Shown: piece by piece, positions 1 through 9,162 of the stretch
How positions within the stretch are numbered: position 1 is the first letter of the stretch
How the letters are laid out: every line of letters begins with the position of its first letter
Position numbers and translations under genes: made by a program
DNA from: Lineus longissimus
Lineage: Eukaryota; Nemertea; Pilidiophora; Heteronemertea; Lineidae
Direction: 5' to 3'
Length of the DNA: 64,000 nucleotides
Assembly: GCF_910592395.1 (NCBI RefSeq)
Contig: NC_088323.1
Span: 13,379,501 to 13,443,500 of the forward strand
The notes under the pieces: model-generated
The model's database searches: none
Told to the model about the DNA's origin: nothing
Seen by the model: the letters and a program-made list of their open reading frames with translations, nothing else

Positions 1-298
1 ATGGGAGGAGATCAAGAACCACTTCATGACCGAAGACTTAAAGAAAACTTACGACTGCAACATGTCTATGAAAAAGTACTATGGAGACTCGAATAACTAC
101 GGTCTTTGGTTGGACCTGAGAACTACTGAAGACAATAGATTACACGGATCGGGCAAAAAGCTTCAAAACACTAAAGATGGTATTCAATTGTCGATAACAA
201 AAGAATCTGGAAAGGGACCATGAAAAATGCACATATTCGTGGTTTCTGATGCTCAAGTTAACATTCAAAATTCACAGATAGTTTCCTTGCAACATTAA
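1..298 (+). pseudogene. Polinton major capsid protein, C-terminal fragment with in-frame stop
   Basis: The open frame enters from the window edge, so only the C-terminal end of the gene is present. The conserved-looking segment LWLDLRTTEDNRLHG and the tail after it resemble the end of Polinton double jelly-roll major capsid proteins, which form the hexons of a predicted icosahedral virion. An in-frame TGA lies at 221-223. Coding-quality sequence continues beyond it in the same frame (HIFVVSDAQVNIQN) to a TAA at 296-298, so the TGA looks like a disabling substitution near the C terminus. The neighbours, a jelly-roll minor capsid gene and a packaging ATPase, support the assignment. Family assignment is by recognition without a search; the N-terminal part is not visible. 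Confidence 0.72.
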
Positions 299-344
299 GA
301 TTATTTTACTGTAAATATGAATCAATAGATTTCATTCTAAATAA

Positions 345-581
345 ATGGAATCACCAGGAAAGAAGGAAATCATCAATACACTGTACCAAAGTGTGTTATT
401 GGCAACGGCAACAATTGGTTACTCATATTTACTTAAAAGATTCTTGAGAATTGCCATTGGCCCGCCAAGTCAGGCAAACTTAGAAGAGATTCTTAAACTT
501 GGCAGAATTGTAGCAGTAAGTAATGTAACATTGGAATGCTTTAACGATCAAGGTATTTTACCCAGAAACATAATCAAGTAG
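345..581 (+). CDS. small Polinton membrane protein, unknown function
   Basis: This is a 78-residue intact frame between two capsid genes on the same strand. It begins at an ATG within ATAAATG, the start context shared by most genes of this element. Residues about 13-37 form one hydrophobic segment followed by basic residues (LLKRFLRI), suggesting a single membrane-spanning helix. The remainder is mixed charge with no motif I recognise. Small membrane proteins are common among capsid genes of Polintons and related viruses, but I cannot name a function. The compact spacing (47 bp after the capsid gene, 16 bp before the next gene) favours a real gene. Confidence 0.55.
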   Translation: MESPGKKEIINTLYQSVLLATATIGYSYLLKRFLRIAIGPPSQANLEEILKLGRIVAVSNVTLECFNDQGILPRNIIK

Positions 582-597
582 AATTTAAGTACAGTAA

Positions 598-1352
598 ATG
601 AAAACCGTGGTGTACATTAATTCCAGTGACTACCCAGAACATAAATCACATGATTTAACCATACATCTTAACACTGAAATTCAGAATGTCATTAGCGTCC
701 GTTTGACATATGCGGGAATACCTTGTACATTCTACAACATAAGTAAAGCAAAACAAAATAACGAAATTAAGGTGCGTGGATCTTCAATAGATGCTACAGA
801 GATTAAAATACCCGATGGTCTCTATGACCTAGAAAGCTTTTCAAAGATGTTTGCAAATGAATTGAAAGAAAATAGTTTAAGCAAAAATGCTGTTAAGTTT
901 GATGTTGATTAACCCACTGGTAGGACAGTGATGAAGATGCTTAAGAAAAAAATGGAGAGTTTTACCAGATTATGTTTTTTGGTAAAAGCAATGAATTATT
1001 TGGCTTTAAACCGGAATGGCCTTACCCAACATATCCAGTTTTACCAACAAATGGTGAGTTTGTAAGCGATAGGCCCATAAATTTTAGACCAATGGACTAT
1101 TTTGTTTTCCACTGTGACATCGTCAATAATGTAATGAGCAATGGCAAGCCATCAGATGTCTTAGCCACTAGACCGATAAAAGAATCTAACTTTGGAGATA
1201 TGATAGCATATTCCTTTGGGGATAACATGGAAATTCCGTGCAAATCAAGTGTTGGCAAGTTGAATATTCCCCTAACAGATGAAAACAATGTCATTATCGA
1301 CCTTAATGGTTTTGATGTACAGTACCAATTGACCTTTACTCACTGCGCCTGA
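598..1352 (+). pseudogene. Polinton minor capsid (penton-like, single jelly-roll) protein, broken
   Basis: Two frames together cover a protein of about 250 residues resembling the Polinton minor capsid/penton protein. The first part (598-909) ends at an in-frame TAA (910-912), but coding sequence continues in that frame with TGRTVMKM. The frame then shifts at a run of seven A at 946-952 into the frame that reads to 1352. The family-like features are the IPDGLYDLESF segment, NELFGF, and near the C terminus LTDENNVIIDLNGF. This protein would occupy the capsid vertices. It starts at a TAAATG motif. The lesions, one stop and one homopolymer frameshift, make it a pseudogene unless they are sequencing errors. 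A second gene at 13695-14620 looks paralogous. Confidence 0.7.
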
Positions 1353-1380
1353 TTTTTTTTTTACTCACTGCGCCTGATTT
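1335..1380 (+). repeat. 21-bp direct duplication over the end of the minor capsid gene
   Basis: The 21 bases at 1335-1355, which include the stop codon of the gene, recur at 1360-1380 with a short T-rich spacer between them. A third partial match (TTTACTCAT) follows at about 1382. This looks like a local replication-slippage duplication. Confidence 0.85.
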
Positions 1381-1415
1381 GTTTACTCATTTTGGCTAAA
1401 ATCACACTAAACTAA

Positions 1416-1874
1416 ATGGCAGTAATAGCTATGATGGTTGGTTCTGCGCTGGTTAATTGTTTAGCCTTTGCCGGTACTAGTCACCTTTTTAAAAAACTAG
1501 ACAAGAATGGCTATGAGGATGAAATGAAGAGACACAATTTAGCTCAACAGCAATTGCAAAGAGCATCCACAGAATGGGATGAGCATAGGAAAAGTACCAT
1601 TGACTTCGTTAACCTTGAATTAAAGAGAGAACATGAAGGGGCAATTGACTTAAAAAATGCTGACGCCTCACTTTCATTGTACAACAGTTTAAACCCACAT
1701 AATAAAATTACCATTCCTAGACAACCACAATTGAGCGACTTCTACAAGCCCAGCGATGAAATGGATCATTTTAGGAATGAGCGTCTTGGGTTTTGGGATT
1801 TACTATTTTGTTGGAAAGAAGAAGAAAGACTAGGAAGAAGAAAGACTAGGAAAAAGAATAAGAAAAAAGAATAA
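1416..1874 (+). CDS. conserved Polinton protein with N-terminal membrane segment
   Basis: An intact 152-residue frame starts at TAAATG. Residues 2-20 are hydrophobic and small-residue rich, suggesting a membrane anchor. Residues about 30-85 are strongly charged and probably helical (NGYEDEMKRHNLAQQQLQ). The segment PQLSDFYKPSDEM at about 113-125 resembles a block I remember from uncharacterised Polinton proteins. The C terminus is a Lys/Arg/Glu-rich low-complexity tail made by duplicated GAAGAAAGACTAGGAA units. It is convergent with the packaging ATPase, 22 bp downstream. The function is unknown; its place among capsid genes suggests a virion role. Confidence 0.65.
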   Translation: MAVIAMMVGSALVNCLAFAGTSHLFKKLDKNGYEDEMKRHNLAQQQLQRASTEWDEHRKSTIDFVNLELKREHEGAIDLKNADASLSLYNSLNPHNKITIPRQPQLSDFYKPSDEMDHFRNERLGFWDLLFCWKEEERLGRRKTRKKNKKKE

Positions 1875-1896
1875 TGAAGAAGAATAAGAAAAAAGA

Positions 1897-2511
1897 CTAA
1901 ACGTGAATAAAACCATACGGGTGTTCTAGTCTTATGATTAATTTAGATCCTTTCGTCTTTTTAAGGGCATCTATGTATTTTTGCCTTTGGTCTTTAGGGA
2001 TAACACTATTTTCTTCTAAGGCATCTTTCATTGCCGATTCATCCTTGTTGAAAAACAGGACTAAAACCCTTATGTTCTCTCTGAAGTCCTTAACAACAGA
2101 GTTGTACTTCTGAACGAGTAACCAAACAGTCAGATTGTAGTGCCTACCGGAAAAGGCAAGATTACATAACTCAGACACCTTCTTCTTTGTGTCTCTCAAA
2201 TTAGCACAGTCGTCAATGATGAATAATGTCTGTGATCCTTCGAAGGCCATGGTGGCAAATTGAAGCACAGGGTCTAAATTATTGGCTACAGCAATTGGAT
2301 TGACAATGAAAACATTCTTGTCTTCGTAAATCCATCTCCTATTGTACGTCTTGTTTCTGAAGTAAGTGGGACAGAAAATGACTATGTTCTGGAACTTATG
2401 ACGATATTCCTTCTCTAAGAGGTCAAGAGCAAAATGAGTCTTACCGCAATTGGTGACTCCTGAAATCAACATGTTGTGTGGGCCGAAAACTAGTATGTCT
2501 TTTGCCTTCAT
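1897..2511 (-). CDS. FtsK/HerA-type genome-packaging ATPase of the Polinton
   Basis: This 204-residue frame is intact. Residues 18-25 (GVTNCGKT) are a Walker A P-loop, residues 95-102 (TLFIIDDC) a Walker B strand with acidic residues, and Q134 after the strand LTVWLLVQ is a likely sensor position. The size and motif order fit the A32-like packaging ATPases of Polintons, adintoviruses and nucleocytoplasmic viruses, which use ATP to pump the genome into the capsid. The gene is divergent from the integrase gene and starts at TTTAAATG. It is the best preserved core gene in this element. Confidence 0.88.
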   Translation of the reverse strand: MKAKDILVFGPHNMLISGVTNCGKTHFALDLLEKEYRHKFQNIVIFCPTYFRNKTYNRRWIYEDKNVFIVNPIAVANNLDPVLQFATMAFEGSQTLFIIDDCANLRDTKKKVSELCNLAFSGRHYNLTVWLLVQKYNSVVKDFRENIRVLVLFFNKDESAMKDALEENSVIPKDQRQKYIDALKKTKGSKLIIRLEHPYGFIHV

Positions 2512-2589
2512 TTAAATGAGTAAAACAGAATTTAAATTGCCCGATATCAATTCAGAATTTAAATTGCCCGATATCAATTCAGAATTTAA
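2512..2589. promoter_or_regulatory. divergent start region with duplicated 27-bp units
   Basis: The ATPase start codon (minus, 2509-2511) and an ATG on the plus strand (2516-2518) are separated by only TTAA. Two perfect 27-bp tandem units (2527-2553 and 2554-2580) follow, and then the integrase ATG at 2590. The stretch TTTAAATGAGTAAAACAGAA occurs at the start (2511-2530) and again at 2584-2603, so the integrase start has itself been duplicated. The upstream ATG opens a 25-codon frame ending in TGA at the second copy. Any promoter for both genes must lie here or inside the genes. Confidence 0.7.
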
Positions 2590-3702
2590 ATGAGTAAAAC
2601 AGAACTAAAAGACCCAGACAGTATCGAACGGTATATGAGAGATTTGTACTTCAATCCTGAAAGTCCTGTGGCTTACAGTTCATTAAGTAAGATATGGAAA
2701 AAAGTAAGGGAAGATAAAAAATTGGTCAGGTACAAGGAAGTGAACGAATTTCTAGACACACTACCAACTCACCAACTACACAAACCGGCCATTAAGAAAT
2801 TTACGTTCCGAAAGATAATGGTATCTTACATCGATCAACAATGGCAAGCAGATCTTGTGGACATGCAATAATTTGAGAAACAGAATAAAGGCAACAGATT
2901 CATTTTGACAGTAATTGACTTATTCAGTCGCTATGCTTGGGCTATGGCCGTTAAGAGCAAGAGAGGAGAAGAAATCAGAGATGCATTTAAAGTGATCTTT
3001 GAGGAATCTAAACCAACGAAAATCCAATTTGATGAAGGCAATGAGTTCTACAACCAACACTTCAAAAAACTCTTGAGATAAAACAACATTGAGTGGTTCT
3101 CTACATTTTCAAGTAAGAAGGCAGCAGTTGTGGAAAGATTCAACAGAACTTTAAAGGATAAAATGTGGAAGTACTTCACCGCAAAGGAAACTGACAAGTG
3201 GGTAGATGTCTTAGATGAATTGGTTAGTGGCTACAACAACTCATTTCACTCATCAATAGGTATGAAACCAATTGACGCCAGAAAGAGAGAGAATGAAGGA
3301 ACTGTCTGGTACAACTTTTACGGTCTTCACCTTAAAGAAACATTTGGTGACCCGAAGTACAAGGTTGGCGACAGCGTCAGAATTTCAAAGTACAAGACTA
3401 TTTTCGACAAAGGCTACTTACCCAATTTCACTGAATAAGTCTTTCAAATAAGACAGATCATCTTCACTCATCCTATCGTCTACAAACTTGAAGATTACCA
3501 AAAGGAAGAAATTCAAGGATATTTCTATGAGGAGGAATTAAGTTATGTTCCTAATCCTGACCAAATAGAATACAAAATAGAGAAGATAATAAGGCGCAAG
3601 ACCACTAAAGGTAAAAAATACGGATTAGTGAAATGGAAAGGTTACAGTGATAAATTCAATGAATGGTTACCAATTTCAGGAATAAAAAGCCTAAAAGACT
3701 AA
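2590..3702 (+). pseudogene. Polinton retroviral-type integrase with C-terminal chromodomain, three in-frame stops
   Basis: One frame reads through a DDE integrase of about 370 codons, interrupted by TAA at 2869-2871, 3079-3081 and 3436-3438. The catalytic acidic residues are visible: D88 in WQADLVDM, D in QFDEGNEF (about nt 3031) and E in VVERFNRT (about nt 3135). The last two are about 33 residues apart, close to the usual D-35-E spacing. The C-terminal part (about 3568-3695: KIIRRKTTKGKKYGLVKWKG) is a chromodomain, which in this family can direct integration to marked chromatin. The enzyme would insert the linear element into the host genome. No frameshift is seen, so decay is by point stops only. 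Confidence 0.88.
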
Positions 3703-3766
3703 ATCCTAAAAGTCTAAAAGCCTAAAAGTCTAAAAAACCTTAATTTAAAAACTTTTTATCCTTTAA
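3703..3766 (+). repeat. short AAAAGTCTA-type repeats between genes
   Basis: Directly after the integrase stop the sequence repeats CCTAAAAG and TCTAAAAG units four to five times, and then reaches TTTAAATG at the next gene start. It is probably slippage of intergenic sequence, or it may hold promoter elements; no function is evident. Confidence 0.6.
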
Positions 3767-4122
3767 ATGGAGAGTCAAATGGAAGGAGAGATATTTAACA
3801 TGAACTATTATGGTACAGTGAACAACAACTATTGTACTGTCAATGTTAATCAGTATCCTGTTAATCAGTATCCTGTTAATCAGTATCCTGTTAATCAGTA
3901 TCAACCAGTAGTTTCAGGGCCTACATTTAAATGTGTTAAGTGCAATGCAACAAAACCTGAAAGTGAATTTGATAAGAATAGAAGAGGCAATTTACTGGAT
4001 TATTGTAAATTATGTGGTTCCACGTTAACCAAGAAATGCGGTAAATGTGGAGAAGTGAAATTACTAAGTGATGGTGAATTCGGTAAAGAAGGAAAAAGAC
4101 GCGAATGTAGAGCTTGTTTTAA
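3767..4122 (+). pseudogene. 5' part of zinc-finger/HNH-like nuclease gene, split by transposon
   Basis: The gene starts at TTTAAATG. Residues 27-45 contain four tandem VNQYP units, encoded by a 15-bp DNA repeat at about 3844-3903. Four Cys pairs follow (C56/C59, C80/C83, C91/C94, C114/C117), a pattern typical of zinc-binding N-terminal regions in viral HNH nucleases. Coding sequence ends at the TTAA of 4119-4122, where a 4,220-bp transposon begins. The rest of the gene resumes after the second TTAA at 8343-8346 in a compatible frame. A read-through frame continues to 4285, but that part is transposon sequence. Confidence 0.75.
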
Positions 4123-4939
4123 GTGTCAGTCCATGATACCACCATGCAGGATCATGCAAATGGTGGCAAGGTGGGGGGTCAACAGATCTAGTTGTAATTT
4201 CTACCACAGACCTGTCCTAGGGTACTATGAAGGCTGGTGGATTGGTTTCGAAAATAACCCCACAGTTTTGGGGTACGGCTGTTAACCATTTCCTACTCAT
4301 TTTCCTTTTAAAAAAACATGCATTATCCCTCAAAATAGGCTAAGTCTTTTGTCAATTTTCGTGCATCAAACAGAATTATCACTAAACACCGCCTATTGAA
4401 ATTGAAAGTACATGATCTGAGCTACCTTTTCATGCCTTTTGTTTTGCCCCAGGTACATTTTAATGACAGGTACAGTACGTCCCAAAAACAATGCAATCTC
4501 AAATTTCAGTAAAAAGGCAATTTTAACTCTCCTTTAGCTCCAACACTGCAGTTTTTTAGGTGATGCCACTTCCAGGTAAGGAAGTCAGAATGCTGTTTTT
4601 TAATTTGCAAAAGAAAAATATCCGGCCGCCCTTACGGTTTTCCGGTGAGGGGGTCAAGTCGCGCCCTTCTCACTGGTGCCCATTTTTTGCCCATTCCCTC
4701 AGATAACTGACGAAATACACATGCTTTCCAAATAAAATTACATTTTTAAATGTTAGTGAACCCCCCTCTCCCTTGCCCCTCCCACACACTCCCTCAAACA
4801 ACCTAGAGGCCTTTATTACCCCTGTGGAGGCTTAGCGGTCTAGGCGGAAACGAACACCAGCAACGACAACAACAACAACAGTTACAGTTACAATGCATTG
4901 TGTACATGCACGTGTACATTGTGTGATAGTCTATTGAAA

Positions 4940-6086
4940 ATGGAACCTGAAAAATCACAGTTGAAATGTGGATTTGCTGTCATATCCAAGGATATCGAGT
5001 GTGGTACTGACGCTTCATACCCCAATGACAAGAGTGTGATCCCCTTGAAACAATGTAAGAAGGACGTGCACTCCCATTTGATGCGTTGGATGTCCTCCAG
5101 GAAAGCCAGTCAAGTCAAAAGTGAATTGGAGCTCATAGCACTTCGTGCTGGCGTGTTTGATATGAGTTCTCCAGTTCTGGACACCACAATATGCCCGAAC
5201 CACCGATACAAGTTGAGTTTATCATGGAATCAGCAAAGGAGATGCCAGCACCCACTTCATCAACCCTCTAAAACAAGTCGGAAGCCCAGAAAAGATGGTG
5301 GTTCAGTTCATCGAGTGATGTCTCGGGAAATATACATCAAGTGGGGAGTTTTTGTCCCAGTTGGCTCAGGTAAGGGATCAGTCTCAAAATCACTGAAGTA
5401 GAAAAGAAGCAGTAGGCCTGTAATGATACCCACTCTGACTAAACCTAACTTTGGTGCAAAACCAACTGAGTGATAACGATTTACCACTTCACTTGTGTTC
5501 TTCCTAGAAAGTTGATTGGAGCCTTGGCTTGATGATTAGGAAGTCCCATTTATGATTTCCTGCCAGTGCCACTGGAGGTGATGCTTCACTGCCGTACAAA
5601 ATCAGCATGGCCGGTCGCATTATCAAAACAAGTCTATCATCATCATCATGTCCCCACACTATTATATTGTACATCATATTATCATTACCCCAATAATCTG
5701 GTGCCTTTTCAGCTCTGTGTAAAGGATGTGAGGCTAAACATCGAGTATCTGTGGCAAATGTAGAACCAGAAGTAGAACCAGCACCCATGGCTACAGAGGT
5801 GAGTTGAATGAAAAAAAGGGGAAAGATTCGGGGCAAGCCAAAGTGAATATCGGTTAATTCTGCCTGCAGCGACTGACTTACATGTAAGAAGGTCACTGAT
5901 GAGAGAGGAGGGACTAAGCTGAAAACCTTGATGCCATTCTGGCTCCCATCTCCTTGGCAATGAGGGATTCTAAGCCAAACCTGATTCTCCATCAATATCT
6001 TTTTTCAGTCCGCTGTTGCCTCTTCCTCTGTTCAACCAGCCGACGCCTTAGAAAACCCAGCAGACGGGACAGAAGGGCAAATTTGA
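4940..6086 (+). CDS. Cys/His-rich three-exon gene (possible captured fragment) inside the TTAA transposon
   Basis: Exon 1 (ATG at 4940 to 5369) ends at a consensus donor, CTCAG|GTAAGG. Exon 2 (5713-5798) lies between a TTTTCAG acceptor and an ACAGAG|GTGAGT donor. Exon 3 (from 6009, after TTTTTTCAG) runs to a TGA at 6084-6086. Phases agree across both junctions. Exon 1 encodes a Cys/His-rich domain with ICPNHRYKLSLSW and a C-terminal MSREIYIKWGVFVPVG block; exon 2 begins with a CKGCEAKH pair. These blocks resemble the N-terminal module of large uncharacterised protein families in marine invertebrates, as I remember them. Exon 2 to 3 then encodes only low-complexity E/P/A/S-rich sequence. It may be a host gene piece captured by the transposon or an element-specific protein; function unknown. 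Confidence 0.5.
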
Positions 6087-7296
6087 TGGGTAATGTTGTT
6101 GCAACAGTATCATAAGGACTGCTGGTCAAGCACTCTTGAGCTGGGAGAGAGAAATGATAAGACGGTGGAGACAGATTTTCTGAAATGTTGGTCTTTGAGT
6201 CATGACTGGGCAGAATTAGCCCAGTGAAAGTTGTCAGCTACACATCAAGAATTCTTGATTTAGAATGAAAGGGTACGACTTTATTGGATGTACATTCATC
6301 AGGCTTGACCTGAGATTTTCCACGCCATTGATTGCAAATGCATTGTTCGCATTCTACAATACATCTCTCTTTTTCTAAAAAAAATACATGGTGAATTTCC
6401 TAAAACTGTTACATGCTGTGTTTTTGTCTCCCTTGACTAACATAACCTGCAATATGAAGGACATCCAGATTTGATGTTCTAGTATATCTAGCGGATGGTT
6501 CATCAGGTAAAATGCGGGGATTGGTTAAAAAGATGATTTTATAGCGATATCTTGGGATAAATTTGAACTTTGGCTTTCAGTAAACAATTGTAAATGCCAA
6601 GATAGATTTTTAATGTCAGTATACTTAGTAGCGCTAATGTCAGTTTTGAACAACCAAGCCTGCTACTGGAAAGTGGGACTCTCTCCTGATACTATCCTGC
6701 ACTTGGGCCTGACATGTAGTACCGTAAATGAGGTGTTACTAGTATTGGTCCCTCCCTAGTAGTGGTTAGTAGTGGTTTGGCTATTGTCTGCAAAATAGCC
6801 TTTTTTCTATGTATCATTATATTAGCTTGTAAATAAATCACCCATTTGTAAAAAAAAAGTGTCCCTGCTTCTTAGGTGGCAGCACTGTCCTCTGCAGACA
6901 GGTACAAGTGTAGCATGTGGAAAGTTGTGATCTCTCCTAAGGGACTGGACAGTACCGTAACTCAGTTCATGAAAAACTTCTCCATTCCAGTACATGTATA
7001 TGTACAATTTAACCAATGCTAGAGCAACTCCAGGAGAACATTTCACCGCCAACCAAGGAGCTAAAAACTTCCAATAGCAGTACTCTGACGGTGCAGCCAA
7101 CTGCAGGGTTGTCCTCATCAAACAGTAATTACAGTAGGAACTGCACCTTTGGTCAATTGGCTCCTTAGCAATGGAAGGTGTTACTAGTATGTGAGAGCAC
7201 TTCTGCAAGGTTCTTAGGAACAGGATGATCCCTGCATGGGTTGATAAAGATGTATTAGTAGGTCATACCACATGCCCTTCAGGTGCCTTAGCCATG

Positions 7297-7662
7297 GGGG
7301 GGGGGGGGGGGTCCAACCCTTACAACATGCTCTGGCAGCATGACACAGGCTAATGAATGGGTCAACATTAGCATCCTCACCAACAGGGGGGTTTCTTTAG
7401 GTTTTCGGACTGTAAGAAGGCTACATGTAGCTTATTCAATTACGTTGCCATCAGGTAGGCCAAGGCCGAAATGTTATTTGAAATTCAAATCAGCATTTCA
7501 GGACCTATGGGGCCCAATTCCCCAAAGGGCTTTCATCAAGGGCAAATTTGTAGTGATGAGCTTGTTCTTTTTTGGGGGGAAAAATGCAAGTGATGTTATT
7601 TACCGGTAGGCCTACTTAAAATAGGTTAGTAGGCCTAGGTATGGGGGGGGGGGGGGGGGGGT
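7297..7662 (+). repeat. two long poly-G tracts
   Basis: Runs of about 13 and 18 consecutive G residues occur at about 7297-7310 and 7643-7661 inside the TTAA transposon. They could form G-quadruplexes on this strand and are prone to length errors in sequencing. The rest of 6087-8315 contains no convincing coding sequence. Confidence 0.7.
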
Positions 7663-8342
7663 GATCATGGTGGTTGACAGTAACTACTAATCCTCATGGC
7701 CAGCACCAAGCATAAATTATGTGTTCATTATGCATTTATTTTATAATTCATCAAGTGTACACAAGGTGGCAGCACTAGCCAATGAGTCTCATTTTGGTGG
7801 AAAATAGCACTTTTTCCTTGGTTTATCCTGGGAAAACAGTAAAAGCGGCCGGAAATTTTATTTCTGATTTTGAAAGTAGGACTGGTATCGTTGCCTTTAT
7901 CATGTGCAAGCCACAGCATTCAAAGACCTGCAGTGTTGGAGATATGAGCGTCGATAGAGAGATCTTCCTAAGCACTGCCCCTAGGTATGCATAATTACTA
8001 GGCCTAGCACGACCAAAGTATGAAGTGTTACTCAATGACCTGTTGCAGAATGGAAGATCTCATCAAATACTTCCATCATACAAAGGGGGAAAATCCAGCT
8101 ATTTTTTTAGTCACTGCAGGAGTGCCCAACATTGACCCAAAAATACACAAAAAATAGGGGGAAAAAAGCTAAAACAAGCCCCCTAACTAGGCCTGCCCCT
8201 AACTCGGTTGCTAGTGATTTTTGAGAGTCATCAATTGCTGTGTAATGATGTCTTAGTGGAAGGATCTTGCATACCTAATCTCGTTAAAAACGGTTGACCC
8301 CCACCTTGCCACCCTCTGCATGGTGGTATCATGGACTGACAC

Positions 8343-8866
8343 TTAATTCATACTACAAAGGTTATCTTGATAAAAATGGTAATAGAGACAGTCATAAAGT
8401 CAGAGTTGATCTAAACAGAATAGCCAAAGAAGATGTATCTAAAGTAGAGTGTACTGTTAACTCGGAATTACGTCTAGGTTGTTCCAATGATTTCTTCAGG
8501 GATTGGTTAGACTACCAAAGATCTATTAATCCAATAATTGAAGAGGAGTTGGATCATGTTTTACCAATCAAGGAATTCAAAGATCGCCCAGAACCGTGTT
8601 GCTCTTGGTTTAACATTCGACCAATGTCTAAAACACAAAACAGGCAGAAGAGTTCAACAGTCGACTGGAGTATTTTCAAAGAGCAATTGGACCGCTCAAT
8701 TAACTTTATGGTCAATAAGCATAATGAAAACTGGTTTGACTATCGAGACCAAAACGTGGTAAACGAGTGGAAAAGGATAACAAACAAGTATTTTTGGAAT
8801 AACCCAGAATTTAACGATATCCTTCTACTTAATGATTTTCAGACATTTTCAGGTATCTTCCTCTGA
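8343..8866 (+). pseudogene. 3' part of the split HNH-like nuclease gene
   Basis: After the second TTAA the frame resumes the nuclease gene begun at 3767 and runs to a TGA at 8864-8866. The segment EELDHVLPIKEF, followed by WFNIRPMSKTQNRQK about 20 residues on, has the layout of an HNH/His-Me core: an acidic-His pair, then conserved Asn residues and a Lys. The predicted product would cut DNA and could act in element mobility, recombination or genome processing. The gene lies between integrase and polymerase genes of the Polinton. The catalytic assignment is by motif only; part of the C-terminal region (about 190 codons here) matches nothing I recognise. Confidence 0.65.
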
Positions 8867-8870
8867 ATAA

Positions 8871-9158
8871 ATGAATAGAACTTGGGGTTACACAAAACGA
8901 CCACGTAATTGGAAAGAAAGATTAGAACGATTTCACAGAGAATTAGAGGCAGAAGAAGAGTCAAAGTTGGAGCCTGAGCCCGAAACACCTTTAAACCCTG
9001 TTGGGCCTGCTATGGTCGAAAAACCTGCTATGGTCGAAAAACCTGCTGGGCCAGAAAAACCTTTAAAATTTAATGTACTTCAAAAACCTGTAGTGTCTGC
9101 AAGATCAACACTAAACACTAGAAATGACAGAACAACTGATTCTAGTTATTCCCACTAA
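8871..9158 (+). CDS. small charged Polinton protein with proline/glutamate repeats
   Basis: A 95-residue frame begins 4 bp after the nuclease stop, at an ATAAATG start. The N-terminal third is basic and helical (WKERLERFHRELEAEEE). Residues about 46-64 repeat an AMVEKP/AGPEKP unit, encoded by a short tandem DNA repeat at about 9010-9060. No domain is recognised. The tight spacing on both sides (4 bp each) and the shared start motif argue that it is a real gene of the element. Confidence 0.5.
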   Translation: MNRTWGYTKRPRNWKERLERFHRELEAEEESKLEPEPETPLNPVGPAMVEKPAMVEKPAGPEKPLKFNVLQKPVVSARSTLNTRNDRTTDSSYSH

Positions 9159-9162
9159 TTAA

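Larger units (their letters stand above)
4123..8342. mobile_element. 4,220-bp DNA transposon with TTAA target duplications, non-autonomous
   Basis: The ends are perfect inverted repeats of 27 bp (4123-4149 and 8316-8342), beginning GTGTCAGTCCATGATACCAC. After a 9-bp gap the similarity continues through GGTGGCAAGGTGGGGG. Both ends are flanked by TTAA (4119-4122 and 8343-8346), the target duplicated by piggyBac and Kolobok superfamilies. Removing the element and one TTAA would leave the host nuclease frame continuous, which fixes both boundaries. I find no transposase in it, so it probably moved with enzyme supplied elsewhere. It contains a three-exon gene fragment, two long G runs (about 7297-7310 and 7643-7661) and otherwise non-coding sequence. 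Confidence 0.88.

Noticed and set aside
4123-4285. Continuation of the zinc-finger frame to a 172-residue protein
   Set aside because: The last 54 residues are translated from the terminal inverted repeat and interior of the TTAA transposon, not from the original gene.
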